Positions 52,406-62,270 are shown, counted from the stretch's first letter. The stretch is DNA of 64,000 nucleotides from Myxosarcina sp. GI1 (GCF_000756305.1 NZ_JRFE01000024.1:229620-293619), one strand, 5' to 3'. The notes: generated by a model not told the origin, from the letters alone. Numbers and translations: made by a program.

Positions 52406-52662
52406 TTCGGCAAAAGTTGTTCTGGCTACAGCACTTCTCGATCGCATAAGATACGCCTCGGTTATTTAGGCTTTGTATATGTTTCAGCCCTCTTTGCCCA
52501 AGTTTAATTGGTACCAAATTGATTTGCAATCTGCTGTATTTGTCAGCTACTCCTAAACAAAACTTTACATTCATCTCTAGCAAATCTTAAATTATTAGGA
52601 AACTATATGCTTTTGCAAAAAAATATGTACTAGAATAAACTTAAGTTTACGTTTCTTAAAAA

Positions 52663-52845
52663 ATGCTGATTCCGATTCTCATATTTGATATTGCTTTGGT
52701 AGCTTGGTCGCTGCATTTATTGCAAGAAGCTTTAGATCGTAAAGAATTTTCTCTAATGCTGGCAGGAACTTTGGTAGCTGCTTCTGCTGCTGCTATGATG
52801 GTCGTTTATTTTATTATGGGCAGTTGTCTGAGCCGTATTGCCTGA
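52663..52845 (+). CDS. small membrane protein, 60 aa
   Basis: Unrecognised protein with two hydrophobic segments (PILIFDIALVAWSLHLL and LVAASAAAMMVVYFIMGSCL) joined by a short polar loop (QEALDRKEFS). It is probably a small integral membrane protein. Two-segment topology, an ATG start and codon use like the neighbours support it. Confidence 0.55.
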   Translation: MLIPILIFDIALVAWSLHLLQEALDRKEFSLMLAGTLVAASAAAMMVVYFIMGSCLSRIA

Positions 52846-53416
52846 GCTTGAAACCTGGTTTTTAATTTGTCGAACCAAGGCGATCGAATTAAATCGAATT
52901 AAAAAGAAGCTTCATTTCAATATTAACTAAGATTCGTAACTAAAATTAAGTTTATTAATAATTTAGTTGTATACAAAATTTAAGATAGTAGTATTTTTTA
53001 TTTTTATAATTAAGTTTACTAAGTTAAAAACTCAATTATTATTTTTCAAATCTGCAATATTTTAAAATACTAAAAAGCTAGTAACTGTTACTAATTTCGA
53101 TAAAATCTCACGCTATTAAGTCATTTTTATGAATTGGTATATATTATAAAATGACCTTGGCACCGCCCTTGCAAGAGTCTATACAGTAAGAGTTATTTAT
53201 ATTCAGCAGTTAGTTTTACCCTTGTCTATAAAGTTATTTAGTCTATCAGCTAAGTTGAGTTTTGTTCGACAATACTAAGCTGCTCCCATAATATACTAAT
53301 TAAACGCTTTTAGTTAAAATAAGCGATGATGGAGCCGTTTATCCTATTAATCTAATCGCAGAGCGAGCGGTTAAAAAAATATCTCAAATTTTAGTAGTAG
53401 CAAGGCGATCGCCAGA
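52846..53416. other. AT-rich spacer before lspA
   Basis: About 570 bases with no convincing gene. It contains many A and T tracts and a sequence (53158-53173, TGGCACCGCCCTTGCA) matching a sigma-54-type promoter, which is probably fortuitous since cyanobacteria lack that sigma factor. Confidence 0.55.
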
Positions 53417-53881
53417 ATGAAAAAAAATCGTATTTTTTGGATAACTGCCTCTACAGGTACGATTCTCGACCGTATAACAAAATATTGGGTCGCTAACAAC
53501 TTTAGCGATATTGGCGACACCGTCCCCTTATGGCAAGATGTATTTCATTTAACCTATGTTGTCAACACTGGTGCGGCTTTTAGTTTTTTTAGCGGTGGAG
53601 TTGGTTGGTTGCGCTGGCTATCGTTAATAGTAAGTGTAGGTTTGGTTATTTATGCCCTTAGCTCCCGATTGAGCAAAATCGAACAGCTAGGTTATGGGTT
53701 TATTTTGGCTGGAGCTTTTGGTAACGGAATCGACCGTTTTTTATTCGGTCATGTGGTGGATTTTCTTGATTTTCGTCTGATTAATTTTCCCGTGTTCAAT
53801 GTAGCTGACATTGCAATTAACCTGGGGATATTATTTCTCTTGATTTACAGTTTTAGTAATCCTACAAACAACAAAGCGTAA
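53417..53881 (+). CDS. lspA: lipoprotein signal peptidase LspA
   Basis: Inner-membrane aspartyl protease that removes the signal peptide from lipidated prolipoproteins. Four membrane segments. The catalytic aspartates are D115 in GHVVDFLDF and D131 in FNVADIAIN, with the conserved NTGAAFSFF and GNGIDR motifs. At 154 aa it is normal length. The window also encodes a probable lipoprotein substrate (the PotD-like protein) and the type I signal peptidase LepB. Confidence 0.96.
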   Translation: MKKNRIFWITASTGTILDRITKYWVANNFSDIGDTVPLWQDVFHLTYVVNTGAAFSFFSGGVGWLRWLSLIVSVGLVIYALSSRLSKIEQLGYGFILAGAFGNGIDRFLFGHVVDFLDFRLINFPVFNVADIAINLGILFLLIYSFSNPTNNKA

Positions 53882-53901
53882 ACGTTGATTTTTGACTGTA
53901 G

Positions 53902-54801
53902 CTAGGCAAATTCTTGCTTTAGTTGTTCGATTGTTTGACTTAAAAGTGAAGTTTCCATCCAACCGACGTAACCTGCATAAAGACATTTTTCTCCTTCAGC
54001 TACATAAATGTGGTTTACCCCGAGAAGATTTTTCCAGGTACGAAGCGTAATTTTATGAGGAAAACTAATTACAACTTGCGACTTATGAAAGTCTTGATAG
54101 CTAGCATCAGTCATACCTGGAACTAACTGAAGTCTTTGAATCAATTTAGTTACTAAGTTGTCTGCGGGAGGTGGCGATATTTGGGGATTAGCCCAAAACT
54201 CTTTAATGACTGGTACTACCGCAGGATGCCACTTAAGGGCAGCGTGACCAATATCAGATAAAAGCACCAGTTTAGAATAGGCAAATTTGCTACTTTCTAT
54301 CGTCACCATGCCATCATGACCCATACCCAAATCGCTAACTATCGAAAGAGTTGGAATCTTGCGAGCAATTGTTTCGGCAAGTTGGCGGCGATTTCTACCT
54401 AAATCTCCTGCAATAGCGATACCAATTCCAAAAGGGTCGATTCTGCGAGCTAAATCCGCACCGCTAATCGGTGAACCAATAACTACTAATGAATGTACCA
54501 AATGCCACCATTCTGGGTGAAGATTTAATACTTCCAGCCAAATCAGCCCCCCCATAGAATGACCGATGATTTTTATCGGTGTCTGAGGATAAACTTTGAT
54601 GTTGCGAGCGGCAATTGTTTCTACTGCTGCGATTAAAGGTTTAATTCTAATTGAAGTCTGCCACCAGTTTAAGCTAGGAACGATCGCACGGGTATTAGTA
54701 TTCGTCAAAGTATTAGCTAATTTTGCCATATCTCTACCAGTGTCTGCCCAGCCATGTTGAGCGAACAGCAAAAACTCGAAACGAGCCTGTCCTGTATTCA
54801 T
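53902..54801 (-). CDS. alpha/beta hydrolase
   Basis: Serine hydrolase-type fold with nucleophile elbow GHSMGGLIWLEVL (Ser of IIGHSMGG), an upstream FAQHGWADTG oxyanion region and an acidic/His pair in DLGMGHDGMVTIES and SDIGHAALKW. Relatives include lipases of the PGAP1-like or palmitoyl-esterase type. 299 aa, no signal peptide. It starts four bases before the end of the HAD gene on the same strand, so they are co-transcribed. The substrate is unknown. Confidence 0.82.
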   Translation of the reverse strand: MNTGQARFEFLLFAQHGWADTGRDMAKLANTLTNTNTRAIVPSLNWWQTSIRIKPLIAAVETIAARNIKVYPQTPIKIIGHSMGGLIWLEVLNLHPEWWHLVHSLVVIGSPISGADLARRIDPFGIGIAIAGDLGRNRRQLAETIARKIPTLSIVSDLGMGHDGMVTIESSKFAYSKLVLLSDIGHAALKWHPAVVPVIKEFWANPQISPPPADNLVTKLIQRLQLVPGMTDASYQDFHKSQVVISFPHKITLRTWKNLLGVNHIYVAEGEKCLYAGYVGWMETSLLSQTIEQLKQEFA

Positions 54802-54804
54802 ACT

Positions 54805-55485
54805 CTAGTTAGCTGTAACTTTTACTGGAAACTGCTTTTGGTTGGCAGGGTAACAGGCGGCAATAGTAGCTGCTAGTTCTTGCGGTCGATCGACTAAAAA
54901 ATCGGGTTGAAACTCGGCTAAAATTTCTGCTGAGTTAAATCCCCAGCTTACCGCGACAACACCAATACGGCTTTTTCTCGCCGATCTGATGTCTCTAGTT
55001 TCATCACCTACATAGACAATCTGTTCTCGTTGCCACTGGTTATGTTTGATAATACGTTTGATAACTCGATGTTTGCCAAATATTGAAGTGCTTGAATAAA
55101 TAAAATCGAACAAAAAATTTAGATTGTTTTTAGCCAAAAATAATTCGACGTTATGTTTGTCATTGGAAGTAACTATGCCCAAACTATAGCCGCGAGCTTT
55201 TAATTGGAACAAAACTCGCTCTATTCCCGTAATTGGCTTGAGTTTGGCAATTTCTTTAGATAACTCGTTGCGCACTCTCTTAACCAAGAACGGAATTTTA
55301 AACAAAGAAATTTCGGTTTTCTTGATGATTTCTCGCGAACTCAAGTTTTTTAATAATAATAATTCCTCTGGCTCTACAGGCTTGTAGCCAAATTCTGAAG
55401 ATAGTTGATTGGTAATATCGGCAATAGCTTGATAGGTGTCGGCAATGGTACCGTCAAAGTCGAATAGAACTAACTTTGCTGTCAT
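54805..55485 (-). CDS. HAD-family hydrolase, phosphoglycolate-phosphatase-like
   Basis: Haloacid-dehalogenase-fold phosphatase. Motif I is LFDFDGTIADTYQ with the nucleophile and acid aspartates, motif II is the Thr/Ser in GIVTSNDKHN, motif III is Lys in GKHRVIKRI, and motif IV is YVGDETRDIRSA. The cap region is of the C1 helical kind. 226 aa. It is similar in layout to phosphoglycolate phosphatases, but substrate choice cannot be decided. It precedes the alpha/beta hydrolase in a two-gene unit. Confidence 0.88.
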   Translation of the reverse strand: MTAKLVLFDFDGTIADTYQAIADITNQLSSEFGYKPVEPEELLLLKNLSSREIIKKTEISLFKIPFLVKRVRNELSKEIAKLKPITGIERVLFQLKARGYSLGIVTSNDKHNVELFLAKNNLNFLFDFIYSSTSIFGKHRVIKRIIKHNQWQREQIVYVGDETRDIRSARKSRIGVVAVSWGFNSAEILAEFQPDFLVDRPQELAATIAACYPANQKQFPVKVTAN

Positions 55486-55599
55486 TAGATAGATAATATA
55501 GCTTGTCTTTAGTAAGAGAAAAAATACAATAAACTCTGATATTGTAATTATAAATACTAATATGAACAGTTCGAGTTTTTTTTGAAATTTATTTAAGAA

Positions 55600-56532
55600 T
55601 TATTTGTTACGCTCTAAATTAGCCTTGGCATTGCGTCGCATCATCTTTGGCTTAATTCTTCTCAAGGCTGAGGCGCGAAAATGACGATCCCATTCTACTT
55701 GTGAGATTTGAGCTAATTCTGTTAGTTTGGGATTGATATTAGCAGAATAGGGCTGAAAATCTGCTATTTCTGTCTCTTTTGCAAATCTTTGATTCCAAGG
55801 ACAAACATCTTGACAAATATCACAACCTGCTACCCAACCAGATAAGTTATTAGCGATCGCTGCTGGTAACTCTTCGTCACGATTTTCAATCGTATGATAG
55901 GCAATGCAGCGTTGGGCATCGACCACAAACGGCGAGACGATTGCCCCAGTAGGACAGGCATCGAGACAACGAGTACAGGTACCGCAATGTTGCGTATGAG
56001 GCGTATCTGGAGTTAACTCTAAATTAGTTAAAATTTCGCCTAAAAAAACCCAACTGCCATATTTTCGCGTAATTACATTACCATTTTTGGCAATCCAACC
56101 GATACCGCTGCGCTGCGCCCAAACTTTATCCTGTACGGGTCCAGTATCGACATAATAGCGAGCAATTACCCCATCTTCGTGCGATCGCAACCAGTTAGCT
56201 AAAGCCTTGAGCTTTTTGCCCATAACTTTGTGATAATCTCTACCCCAACCATAGCGAGAGATTTTAGCCTCTTCAGGTCGATTGGAATGTTGATGGGACG
56301 TGTAATAATTTAGAGCCACACAGATAAGCGATCGCGCTTCTGGCATTACCTCTCTAATATCTTTGCGTTTGGGATTTGCCATCCACTCCAAATCTGCATG
56401 ATACCCCATTGCCAGCCAGGCTTGCAGGTGTTTGACTGCATTATCTTCATAACCATCTACAGCAGCTATTCCCACTAGATGAAAACCAAACGATTTGGCG
56501 GCAGCTTTAACTTGACTAGCGTTCAAATTCAT
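55600..56532 (-). CDS. queG: epoxyqueuosine reductase QueG
   Basis: Reduces epoxyqueuosine to queuosine in tRNA wobble modification, using cobalamin and two [4Fe-4S] clusters. Cluster motifs are CGTCTRCLDACPTGA and CDICQDVCPWNQRF; the N-terminal domain has LAMGYHADLEWM and WIAKNGNVITRKYGSWVFLG. The start is ATG 56532 (MNLNASQVKAAAKSFGFHLV, 310 aa). The frame stays open a further 76 codons upstream but there it overlaps plmA and does not resemble QueG. Divergent from plmA. The enzyme's cobalamin need fits the CobT-like gene at 20006, though the link is only functional. Confidence 0.95.
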   Translation of the reverse strand: MNLNASQVKAAAKSFGFHLVGIAAVDGYEDNAVKHLQAWLAMGYHADLEWMANPKRKDIREVMPEARSLICVALNYYTSHQHSNRPEEAKISRYGWGRDYHKVMGKKLKALANWLRSHEDGVIARYYVDTGPVQDKVWAQRSGIGWIAKNGNVITRKYGSWVFLGEILTNLELTPDTPHTQHCGTCTRCLDACPTGAIVSPFVVDAQRCIAYHTIENRDEELPAAIANNLSGWVAGCDICQDVCPWNQRFAKETEIADFQPYSANINPKLTELAQISQVEWDRHFRASALRRIKPKMMRRNAKANLERNK

Positions 56533-56645
56533 AAATAACAATTTATTTTGGCTCGAGCTAGAAACGATTTTGAAACATTTTCGGTAAAAACTACAATTTC
56601 CGCCTACAATGGCGCAAGTAAGAGTATTTTGCCTGCTTGCCGAAG

Positions 56646-57626
56646 ATGCTGAACTTTCAAATCCAGTCGGATAGCGATATTCCTGCTTCAAAACAACTAT
56701 TTGCACAAATTCAATTTGCGATCGCTTCTGGTCAATATACCCCCGGTCATCGTTTACCAAGTACCAGACAATTAGCCATGATTACAGGACTGCATCGCAA
56801 CACCATTAGTAAAGTCTATCAGCAGTTAGAAGAATCGGGTTTAGTCGAGTCGGTAGCAGGATCGGGAATATATGTAAAAGTTCACGAACGAGAGAGTTTT
56901 TTAGCCTCAGATTCTCCTTTAGTTGCTGCTAGTAATTTAATCAAAGACAGCATCGATAAACTACTCGAACTTGGTTGTACTTTAGACAATACTAAAGAAC
57001 TTTTTCTAGAAGAAATTAACTGGCGGTTGCGCTGTCGGGAAGAAATTCTGGTCGTAGTCCCGCAAAGAGATATTAGCGCGGGAGAAATAATGCAGCAAGA
57101 ACTAAAACAAGCTTTGCAAATTCCTATCGAACTAGTAGAACTAGAACAGCTACCCGTACTATTAGAAAAAATTAACTTTGGCACTATAGTTACAAGTCGT
57201 TACTTTCTGCAAGAAGTTATGGAAATTGTGCCTCACAACTCGTTTCGAGTAATTCCAATTGATATTTATGACTATGGTAGAGAATTAGAAATGATTAAAA
57301 AACTTCCCTCTCAAGCGTGTTTGGGTATTGTCAGTTTGAGTAAGGGTACGTTAAACATTGCCGAGAGCATTGTCAACAGCCTACGAGGAGACGATTTGTT
57401 AGTGATAACCGCCACCGTCAACGATTTGAAACGTTTACAGGCTGTCTTTCGTTCGGCTCATACTATCGTCAGCGATCCTTCTAGCTACGACAGAGTCAAA
57501 GAAACCTTGATTGCCATGAGAGAAGATTTAATTCGGATTCCTGAAATCATTCGTAGCGATAATTATATTGGTGAAAAATCTATCGCTTTACTCAGGCGAG
57601 AACTAGGTCTAACAGACAATAAATAA
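56646..57626 (+). CDS. plmA: GntR-type regulator PlmA
   Basis: Cyanobacteria-specific GntR/YtrA-subfamily regulator named for plasmid maintenance in Anabaena and known to associate with the nitrogen regulators PipX and PII. The N-terminal winged helix is clear (IPASKQLFAQIQFAIASGQY, then GHRLPSTRQLAMITGLHRNT and VYQQLEESGLVESVAGSGIY). The C-terminal region has EEINWRLRCREEILVVVPQR and VVTSRYFLQEVMEIV. The start is ATG 56646 (MLNFQIQSDSD, 326 aa), not the TTG three codons earlier. The LRAT-domain gene starts 29 bases later on the same strand and may be co-transcribed. Confidence 0.9.
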   Translation: MLNFQIQSDSDIPASKQLFAQIQFAIASGQYTPGHRLPSTRQLAMITGLHRNTISKVYQQLEESGLVESVAGSGIYVKVHERESFLASDSPLVAASNLIKDSIDKLLELGCTLDNTKELFLEEINWRLRCREEILVVVPQRDISAGEIMQQELKQALQIPIELVELEQLPVLLEKINFGTIVTSRYFLQEVMEIVPHNSFRVIPIDIYDYGRELEMIKKLPSQACLGIVSLSKGTLNIAESIVNSLRGDDLLVITATVNDLKRLQAVFRSAHTIVSDPSSYDRVKETLIAMREDLIRIPEIIRSDNYIGEKSIALLRRELGLTDNK

Positions 57627-57655
57627 TTGTAAATGACAATTTACCCGTTAATCAG

Positions 57656-58342
57656 ATGGCAAAAGGCGATCGCATCTACACATATCGAAATTTCTGGCAA
57701 CTCGATGGATTATACAAACATTACGGTATTGACTGCGGCGACGGCACCGTAATTCACTATCGCAAGCCTAGTGAAGTTATCGAACGCACTTCTATGGCTA
57801 CTTTTAGTATGGGCAATCCCGTTTATGTAGTTGACGATCCCGAAGATTTTTATTTTGTTCCCGATGTGGTTGTAGAAAGAGCCGAAAGCAGATTGGGAGA
57901 AAAAAAATACAATCTACTTTTCAATAACTGCGAACATTTTGTTAACTGGTGCAAAATAGGAATTAACGACAGCAAACAGATTAGAAACTTTTTACCTACT
58001 ATTAACAGACTAGACACCTCTCAGCTATACGAACCAATTAAACAGGCTCTGATGGGTAAAGACAAGAATAACTCGCTGCAATTGCTGGACGAAGCTCTAA
58101 CAGATGTTAGGTCGGTATGGAATACCATTCAACCAGAATACGAACGGGCGATCTCTGAAATGAAAACCTGGGATGAGGTAGCTAAAGCAGCACTAAAAAA
58201 AGATCGCGAAGATTTAGCCCGCGCTGCTCTCAAAAAGAAATGGAACTATCGCCACCAAGCTGGCAAGTTAGAAATAGAGTTAAACGAACTGGCAGAACTG
58301 ACAGAAAATATTATTCGCAATCAGCAAAGTTTAAAGCAATAG
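57656..58342 (+). CDS. LRAT-domain (NlpC/P60-fold) protein
   Basis: Papain-like thiol enzyme of the lecithin-retinol-acyltransferase family. The catalytic region has H22 and H34 in HYGIDCGDGTVIHY, and the Cys C92 in NNCEHFVNW, the pattern of vertebrate LRAT and H-Rev107 acyltransferases/phospholipases. The C-terminal 110 residues are helical and charged (EYERAISEMKTWDEVAKAAL, and RHQAGKLEIELNELAELTEN), with coiled-coil character, and have no known domain. 228 aa. Probable acyl transfer or phospholipid hydrolysis; substrate unknown. Lies right after plmA. Confidence 0.87.
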   Translation: MAKGDRIYTYRNFWQLDGLYKHYGIDCGDGTVIHYRKPSEVIERTSMATFSMGNPVYVVDDPEDFYFVPDVVVERAESRLGEKKYNLLFNNCEHFVNWCKIGINDSKQIRNFLPTINRLDTSQLYEPIKQALMGKDKNNSLQLLDEALTDVRSVWNTIQPEYERAISEMKTWDEVAKAALKKDREDLARAALKKKWNYRHQAGKLEIELNELAELTENIIRNQQSLKQ

Positions 58343-58443
58343 TTTTATAGTCGTTCTAATCAATTTCCCTATGGTTTAAGTTATCGTTTCGAGGGAACAG
58401 GGAACAGATATCTTAAAACTCTTGGTTTCAACATAGATAATGT

Positions 58444-60666
58444 TTATAGCTGGCAACTAGCCGTTGTAACGACCGAAGAACTTTTGGTAGCAACTAATTC
58501 GACTTTGCCGCTACTATTAATAACCCAATCTGTTGCTTCAACAATTTTGTTGTTATCAGGGGCAAAATTGTTAGTAGAAATGACTGTATCTGACGAGGTT
58601 CGAGCAAAACCCAAATCCTCCCAAAGTTCTGTAGACGTTCTTTCTTTGTAGTCAGGAGGTAGTCCTCCACGTCCTACATTGCGAAATTGATTTTTAGCAA
58701 AATCTTCGCCCGCACCGCAGCCAGTAGTAATATAACTTTCAGCCGTAAGCGGCGATCGCTCTAGTGGTGCGGTGGCAAAATTTGAGTCGGCATCTGGGGT
58801 AACTATTTCGACAATTCCATCGGTACCAAAGCTAGAACTAGCGGTAATTTGACTAGTTAAGTCTATAAAATAGCCGCGAGTTTCAATTTCAATATTTCCC
58901 CCCGTACCTACTTGGGCATCGGCAGCAATTTTACTTGCGTCTAACAAAACTAAATTATCGGTTACAAGCTCGATATTACCGCCGTTACCGTTACGCTCGG
59001 CATTGGTTGATATTTGCGCCTCTTGTTGTAAAATAACCAAATCTTCAGAATTAAGTGCGATCGAACCTCCTTTACCAGAGGCAGTATTAGCCACAATTTC
59101 TCCTGCTGTTGTTAGATTGATTCTGGCAGCGTTAATTCTAATATTTCCTGCATTTGCCGCGCCAAAATTGCTGACGGATATTCTGGCGCTATCGGCGATC
59201 GATAACTTTGGAGTATTGACTATTAAATCGCCGCTCTTACCGTCTGGCTGTAACTCAAAAGGTACATTTTCACTGCCAGAGGAGGCGAATAAACCACTAT
59301 TAAATGTTGTTTCGCTATCGCCAATGATGCGAGAACCCGTACCCGATAATTCAACGGATTCTTTAGCATCGATCGCGATTGCACCGCCATTTCCTTGCCC
59401 TGCTAAAGCTTGAAGTTGACTACCATTGCGAACTATAAGTTTTCCCGTATTAACTGTTAATTTTCCTCCCATGCCGCTGCCTTGAGTAGATGTAGTGATA
59501 AAAGAAGGATTGTTACCAGACAACTCTACAAATTCAGTGGCTTGAATAAAAATATTGCCGCCTTTGCCCAAACTAAGGGTTCCTGAAGAAATTAACGAAC
59601 CATCAATTACTTTAACTTGTGGTGCTGCAACCAGAATATCCCCACCGTTTCCAGCAATTTCACTACTGTTATTGAGAAAATTCGACCCTACCTGAGTAGC
59701 AAGAAAACTGTTCTTTATTTGAATTACATTAGTAGCTAGCAGATCGATTTTGCCACCGCTGCCTTCAGCTAAAGTAAAATTGCTAACTATAGCATCACTC
59801 AGGGCGATCGCTTCGCCACGAAGACTGACTACGCCACCCACACCGCTAGTATCGATAATCGATTGACTTAAATCTAATTGTCCGAATTTAGTTACTTCTG
59901 CATAATCCAAATTCCAATTTCCATTACTACTCAAAGTTCCGCCCGCAGTCGTTTGGATGGCTGGTGTGGGCTTGCTCAAATTAACTCTTCCCGAAGCCAC
60001 ACTACCAATCTGAATCTTGCCACTAATAACACTAAAGTTAGTTCCTGCTAGAGAGACATCGTTGCCGATTAAAGCTAGATTGTTGCCCGGCGTGACTTCT
60101 AGCGCGATCGCACCCCCTTCAGCACTACTGGAGATTGCCCCAGATGCCGAGCCGTACTGCAAACCAACAGGAGCACTTATAGTTAATAACGGAGTGTCAA
60201 GAGGTTGTACGGCACTGTATTGGCTGCCATCCTCAAAAATAATGCTTTCACTTGTAGTAGCAATAAACGAACCACCAAGATTTAACTGAGCATTAGCACC
60301 AAAAATAATTCCTGCTGGATTGACTATAAATAAACTAGCATTGCCATTAGCTCTAATTAGACCATCAATTTCAGAAATCGAACCGCCAGTAACACGGCTA
60401 AAAATATTTTCGATTTCAGTAGAGTTATTAAAATAAGCAGCAGCACCTTCAGAAAGGGAAAATTGCTCGAAACTGTGAAAAAGATTTTGTCCCGTTTTCG
60501 CTCCGCCAGTTATGGTAGTTAAACTTTCAGAAACATTGGTTTGAGTATTTGTCGTACCGTCACTGGCTATTTGAGCTAAAATTTCTTTCTCGCCAAGCAA
60601 GATTAACGATGTTGCCAGGGCAATTGCCGCGATCGATTCTAAGCGGTTGAAGTTAACAGCCAGCAT
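58444..60666 (-). CDS. filamentous-haemagglutinin-like secreted protein (two-partner secretion type)
   Basis: Large exported beta-helix protein of the TpsA kind. After a signal peptide (LESIAAIALATSLILLGEKEI) comes the TPS domain with VSESLTTITGGAKTGQNLFH, FEQFSLSEGAAAYFNNS and IRANGNASLFIVNPAGIIFG, which contains the NANG/NPNG-like motifs recognised by TpsB transporters. The rest is repeated beta-strand turns rich in Asn, Gly and Ser (GNGGNI-type turns), as in cyanobacterial S-layer/adhesion proteins, ending in a Cys-containing tail (TTGCGAGEDFAKNQFRNVGR). 740 aa. No TpsB gene is beside it. Role in adhesion or surface structure is inferred. Confidence 0.9.
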   Translation of the reverse strand: MLAVNFNRLESIAAIALATSLILLGEKEILAQIASDGTTNTQTNVSESLTTITGGAKTGQNLFHSFEQFSLSEGAAAYFNNSTEIENIFSRVTGGSISEIDGLIRANGNASLFIVNPAGIIFGANAQLNLGGSFIATTSESIIFEDGSQYSAVQPLDTPLLTISAPVGLQYGSASGAISSSAEGGAIALEVTPGNNLALIGNDVSLAGTNFSVISGKIQIGSVASGRVNLSKPTPAIQTTAGGTLSSNGNWNLDYAEVTKFGQLDLSQSIIDTSGVGGVVSLRGEAIALSDAIVSNFTLAEGSGGKIDLLATNVIQIKNSFLATQVGSNFLNNSSEIAGNGGDILVAAPQVKVIDGSLISSGTLSLGKGGNIFIQATEFVELSGNNPSFITTSTQGSGMGGKLTVNTGKLIVRNGSQLQALAGQGNGGAIAIDAKESVELSGTGSRIIGDSETTFNSGLFASSGSENVPFELQPDGKSGDLIVNTPKLSIADSARISVSNFGAANAGNIRINAARINLTTAGEIVANTASGKGGSIALNSEDLVILQQEAQISTNAERNGNGGNIELVTDNLVLLDASKIAADAQVGTGGNIEIETRGYFIDLTSQITASSSFGTDGIVEIVTPDADSNFATAPLERSPLTAESYITTGCGAGEDFAKNQFRNVGRGGLPPDYKERTSTELWEDLGFARTSSDTVISTNNFAPDNNKIVEATDWVINSSGKVELVATKSSSVVTTASCQL

Positions 60667-60932
60667 TGATTGTAAAGATTAATGTCAGCGACCATATTAA
60701 CCTATTAGTATTGGCTCTGCATTATCTCTGAAGCCATGAAAGAGCGATTTTTATTGTTCGACTGCGAAATCTCAGATATTGAGGTTGAGACAGGAACCCA
60801 ATTTAAAAACGCGAAAATAAAATGTAGCGAGATATACTGTTTTTGCGTTTTAATAGAAGTATAAGCACCATAATTATTTGAGTCGCCCACATAACCGTCG
60901 GAGAAGCAAATATTTACTCTCAGGAGAGACTG

Positions 60933-62270
60933 ATGGTTAATACAATTTCCGTACCCAACACCCAAACTTTTGTCGACAAAAACCAAACTTCGTTGTTTGC
61001 CAGCGTCAGTCAAAGATTGGAAAAAGCTTTAAAATACGTAGCAATATCCGAAGATGCGATCGCCCGTCTGCGCTATCCTAAAGCCAGTTTGAGCGTTTCA
61101 ATTCCCGTGCGCATGGATGATGGTTCGCTCAGGGTATTTTCTGGCTATCGGGTTCGTTACGACGATACCAGAGGTCCTGGTAAGGGAGGAGTACGCTACC
61201 ATCCCAAGGTTAGTCTAGATGAGGTGCAGTCATTGGCATTTTGGATGACTTTTAAATGTGCGTTGTTAGATTTGCCCTTTGGTGGCGCAAAAGGCGGCGT
61301 AACGGTCAATCCTAAAGAACTATCCAAATCCGAACTAGAAAGATTGAGTAGGGGTTATATCGATGCGATCGCCGATTTTATCGGTGTCGATGTAGATATA
61401 CTCGCTCCCGATGTCTACACCAACTCAACCATTATGGGTTGGATGATGGATGAATACAGCACTATCAAACGTCACCTCTGTCGGGGAGTGGTAACGGGTA
61501 AACCATTGACTATAGGTGGCAGTCAGGGCAGAGATACGGCAACTGCTACAGGTGCGTTCCACGTTATGCAAACCTTTTTACCCAAGTTCGATCGCGTCCC
61601 TGAAGAAACTACTGTTGCCATCCAGGGTTTTGGTAATGCAGGTGCCACACTAGCTGAGTTGTTAGCCAAAGCAGGTTATAAAATAGTGGCTGTCAGCGAC
61701 TCGCAAGGGGGAATCTATGCGCCTCAAGGTTTGGATATTCCTAGCGTTCGCGAACATAAAAACAGCCGCCGTCAAATTAAAGCAGTTTATTGTCAAGATA
61801 GCGTTTGCAGCATTGTCGAACATCAGACTATAACCAATCAAGAGTTACTGGCTTTAGATGTAGATGTTTTAATACCCGCAGCTTTAGAAAATCAAATTAC
61901 GGCAGCTAATGCCGCAGATGTCAAAGCCAAATTTATTTTTGAAGTAGCTAACGGTCCCGTGACTACTGAAGCCGATCGCATCTTGCAAGCAAAAGGTGTT
62001 CGTGTCTTTCCCGATATTTTAGTCAATGCTGGCGGCGTAACGGTTAGTTACTTTGAATGGGTGCAAAATCGCAACGGTTGGTATTGGACATTAGAAGAAG
62101 TTAACCAGCGTTTGCAAACTAAAATGGAAACTGAAGCCAAAAAAACTTGGGCGATCGCGCAAGACTTACAAATAGATATACGAACCGCTGCTTATATTCA
62201 CGGCTTAAACCGTTTGGGAGAAGCTTTAGATGCTAAAGGAACTAAAGATTATTTCAGCATTCGAGAGTAA
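60933..62270 (+). CDS. gdhA: glutamate dehydrogenase
   Basis: Interconverts glutamate and 2-oxoglutarate with ammonium using NAD(P). The signature is TFKCALLDLPFGGAKGGVTV with the catalytic lysine; glutamate-binding residues lie in GPGKGGVRYHPKVSLDEVQS, and the nucleotide fold has TVAIQGFGNAGATLAELLAK. At 445 aa it is the small hexameric type. AGGAG precedes the ATG by 8 bases. In cyanobacteria with GS-GOGAT it often works in the catabolic direction or at high ammonium. It is followed after 80 bases by the Mqo-like gene. Confidence 0.96.
   Translation: MVNTISVPNTQTFVDKNQTSLFASVSQRLEKALKYVAISEDAIARLRYPKASLSVSIPVRMDDGSLRVFSGYRVRYDDTRGPGKGGVRYHPKVSLDEVQSLAFWMTFKCALLDLPFGGAKGGVTVNPKELSKSELERLSRGYIDAIADFIGVDVDILAPDVYTNSTIMGWMMDEYSTIKRHLCRGVVTGKPLTIGGSQGRDTATATGAFHVMQTFLPKFDRVPEETTVAIQGFGNAGATLAELLAKAGYKIVAVSDSQGGIYAPQGLDIPSVREHKNSRRQIKAVYCQDSVCSIVEHQTITNQELLALDVDVLIPAALENQITAANAADVKAKFIFEVANGPVTTEADRILQAKGVRVFPDILVNAGGVTVSYFEWVQNRNGWYWTLEEVNQRLQTKMETEAKKTWAIAQDLQIDIRTAAYIHGLNRLGEALDAKGTKDYFSIRE

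Noticed and set aside
52392..52583. 63-aa minus-strand frame after hisF
   Set aside because: No ribosome-binding site, no recognisable domain, overlap with the hisF end; probably chance.
53158..53173. Sequence matching a sigma-54 promoter (TGGCAC-N5-TTGCA)
   Set aside because: Near-perfect match, but cyanobacteria have no sigma-54 and no gene is oriented to use it well; treated as chance.
56533..56760. 76-codon upstream extension of queG
   Set aside because: It overlaps plmA, has no QueG similarity, and an ATG at 56532 gives the normal protein length.
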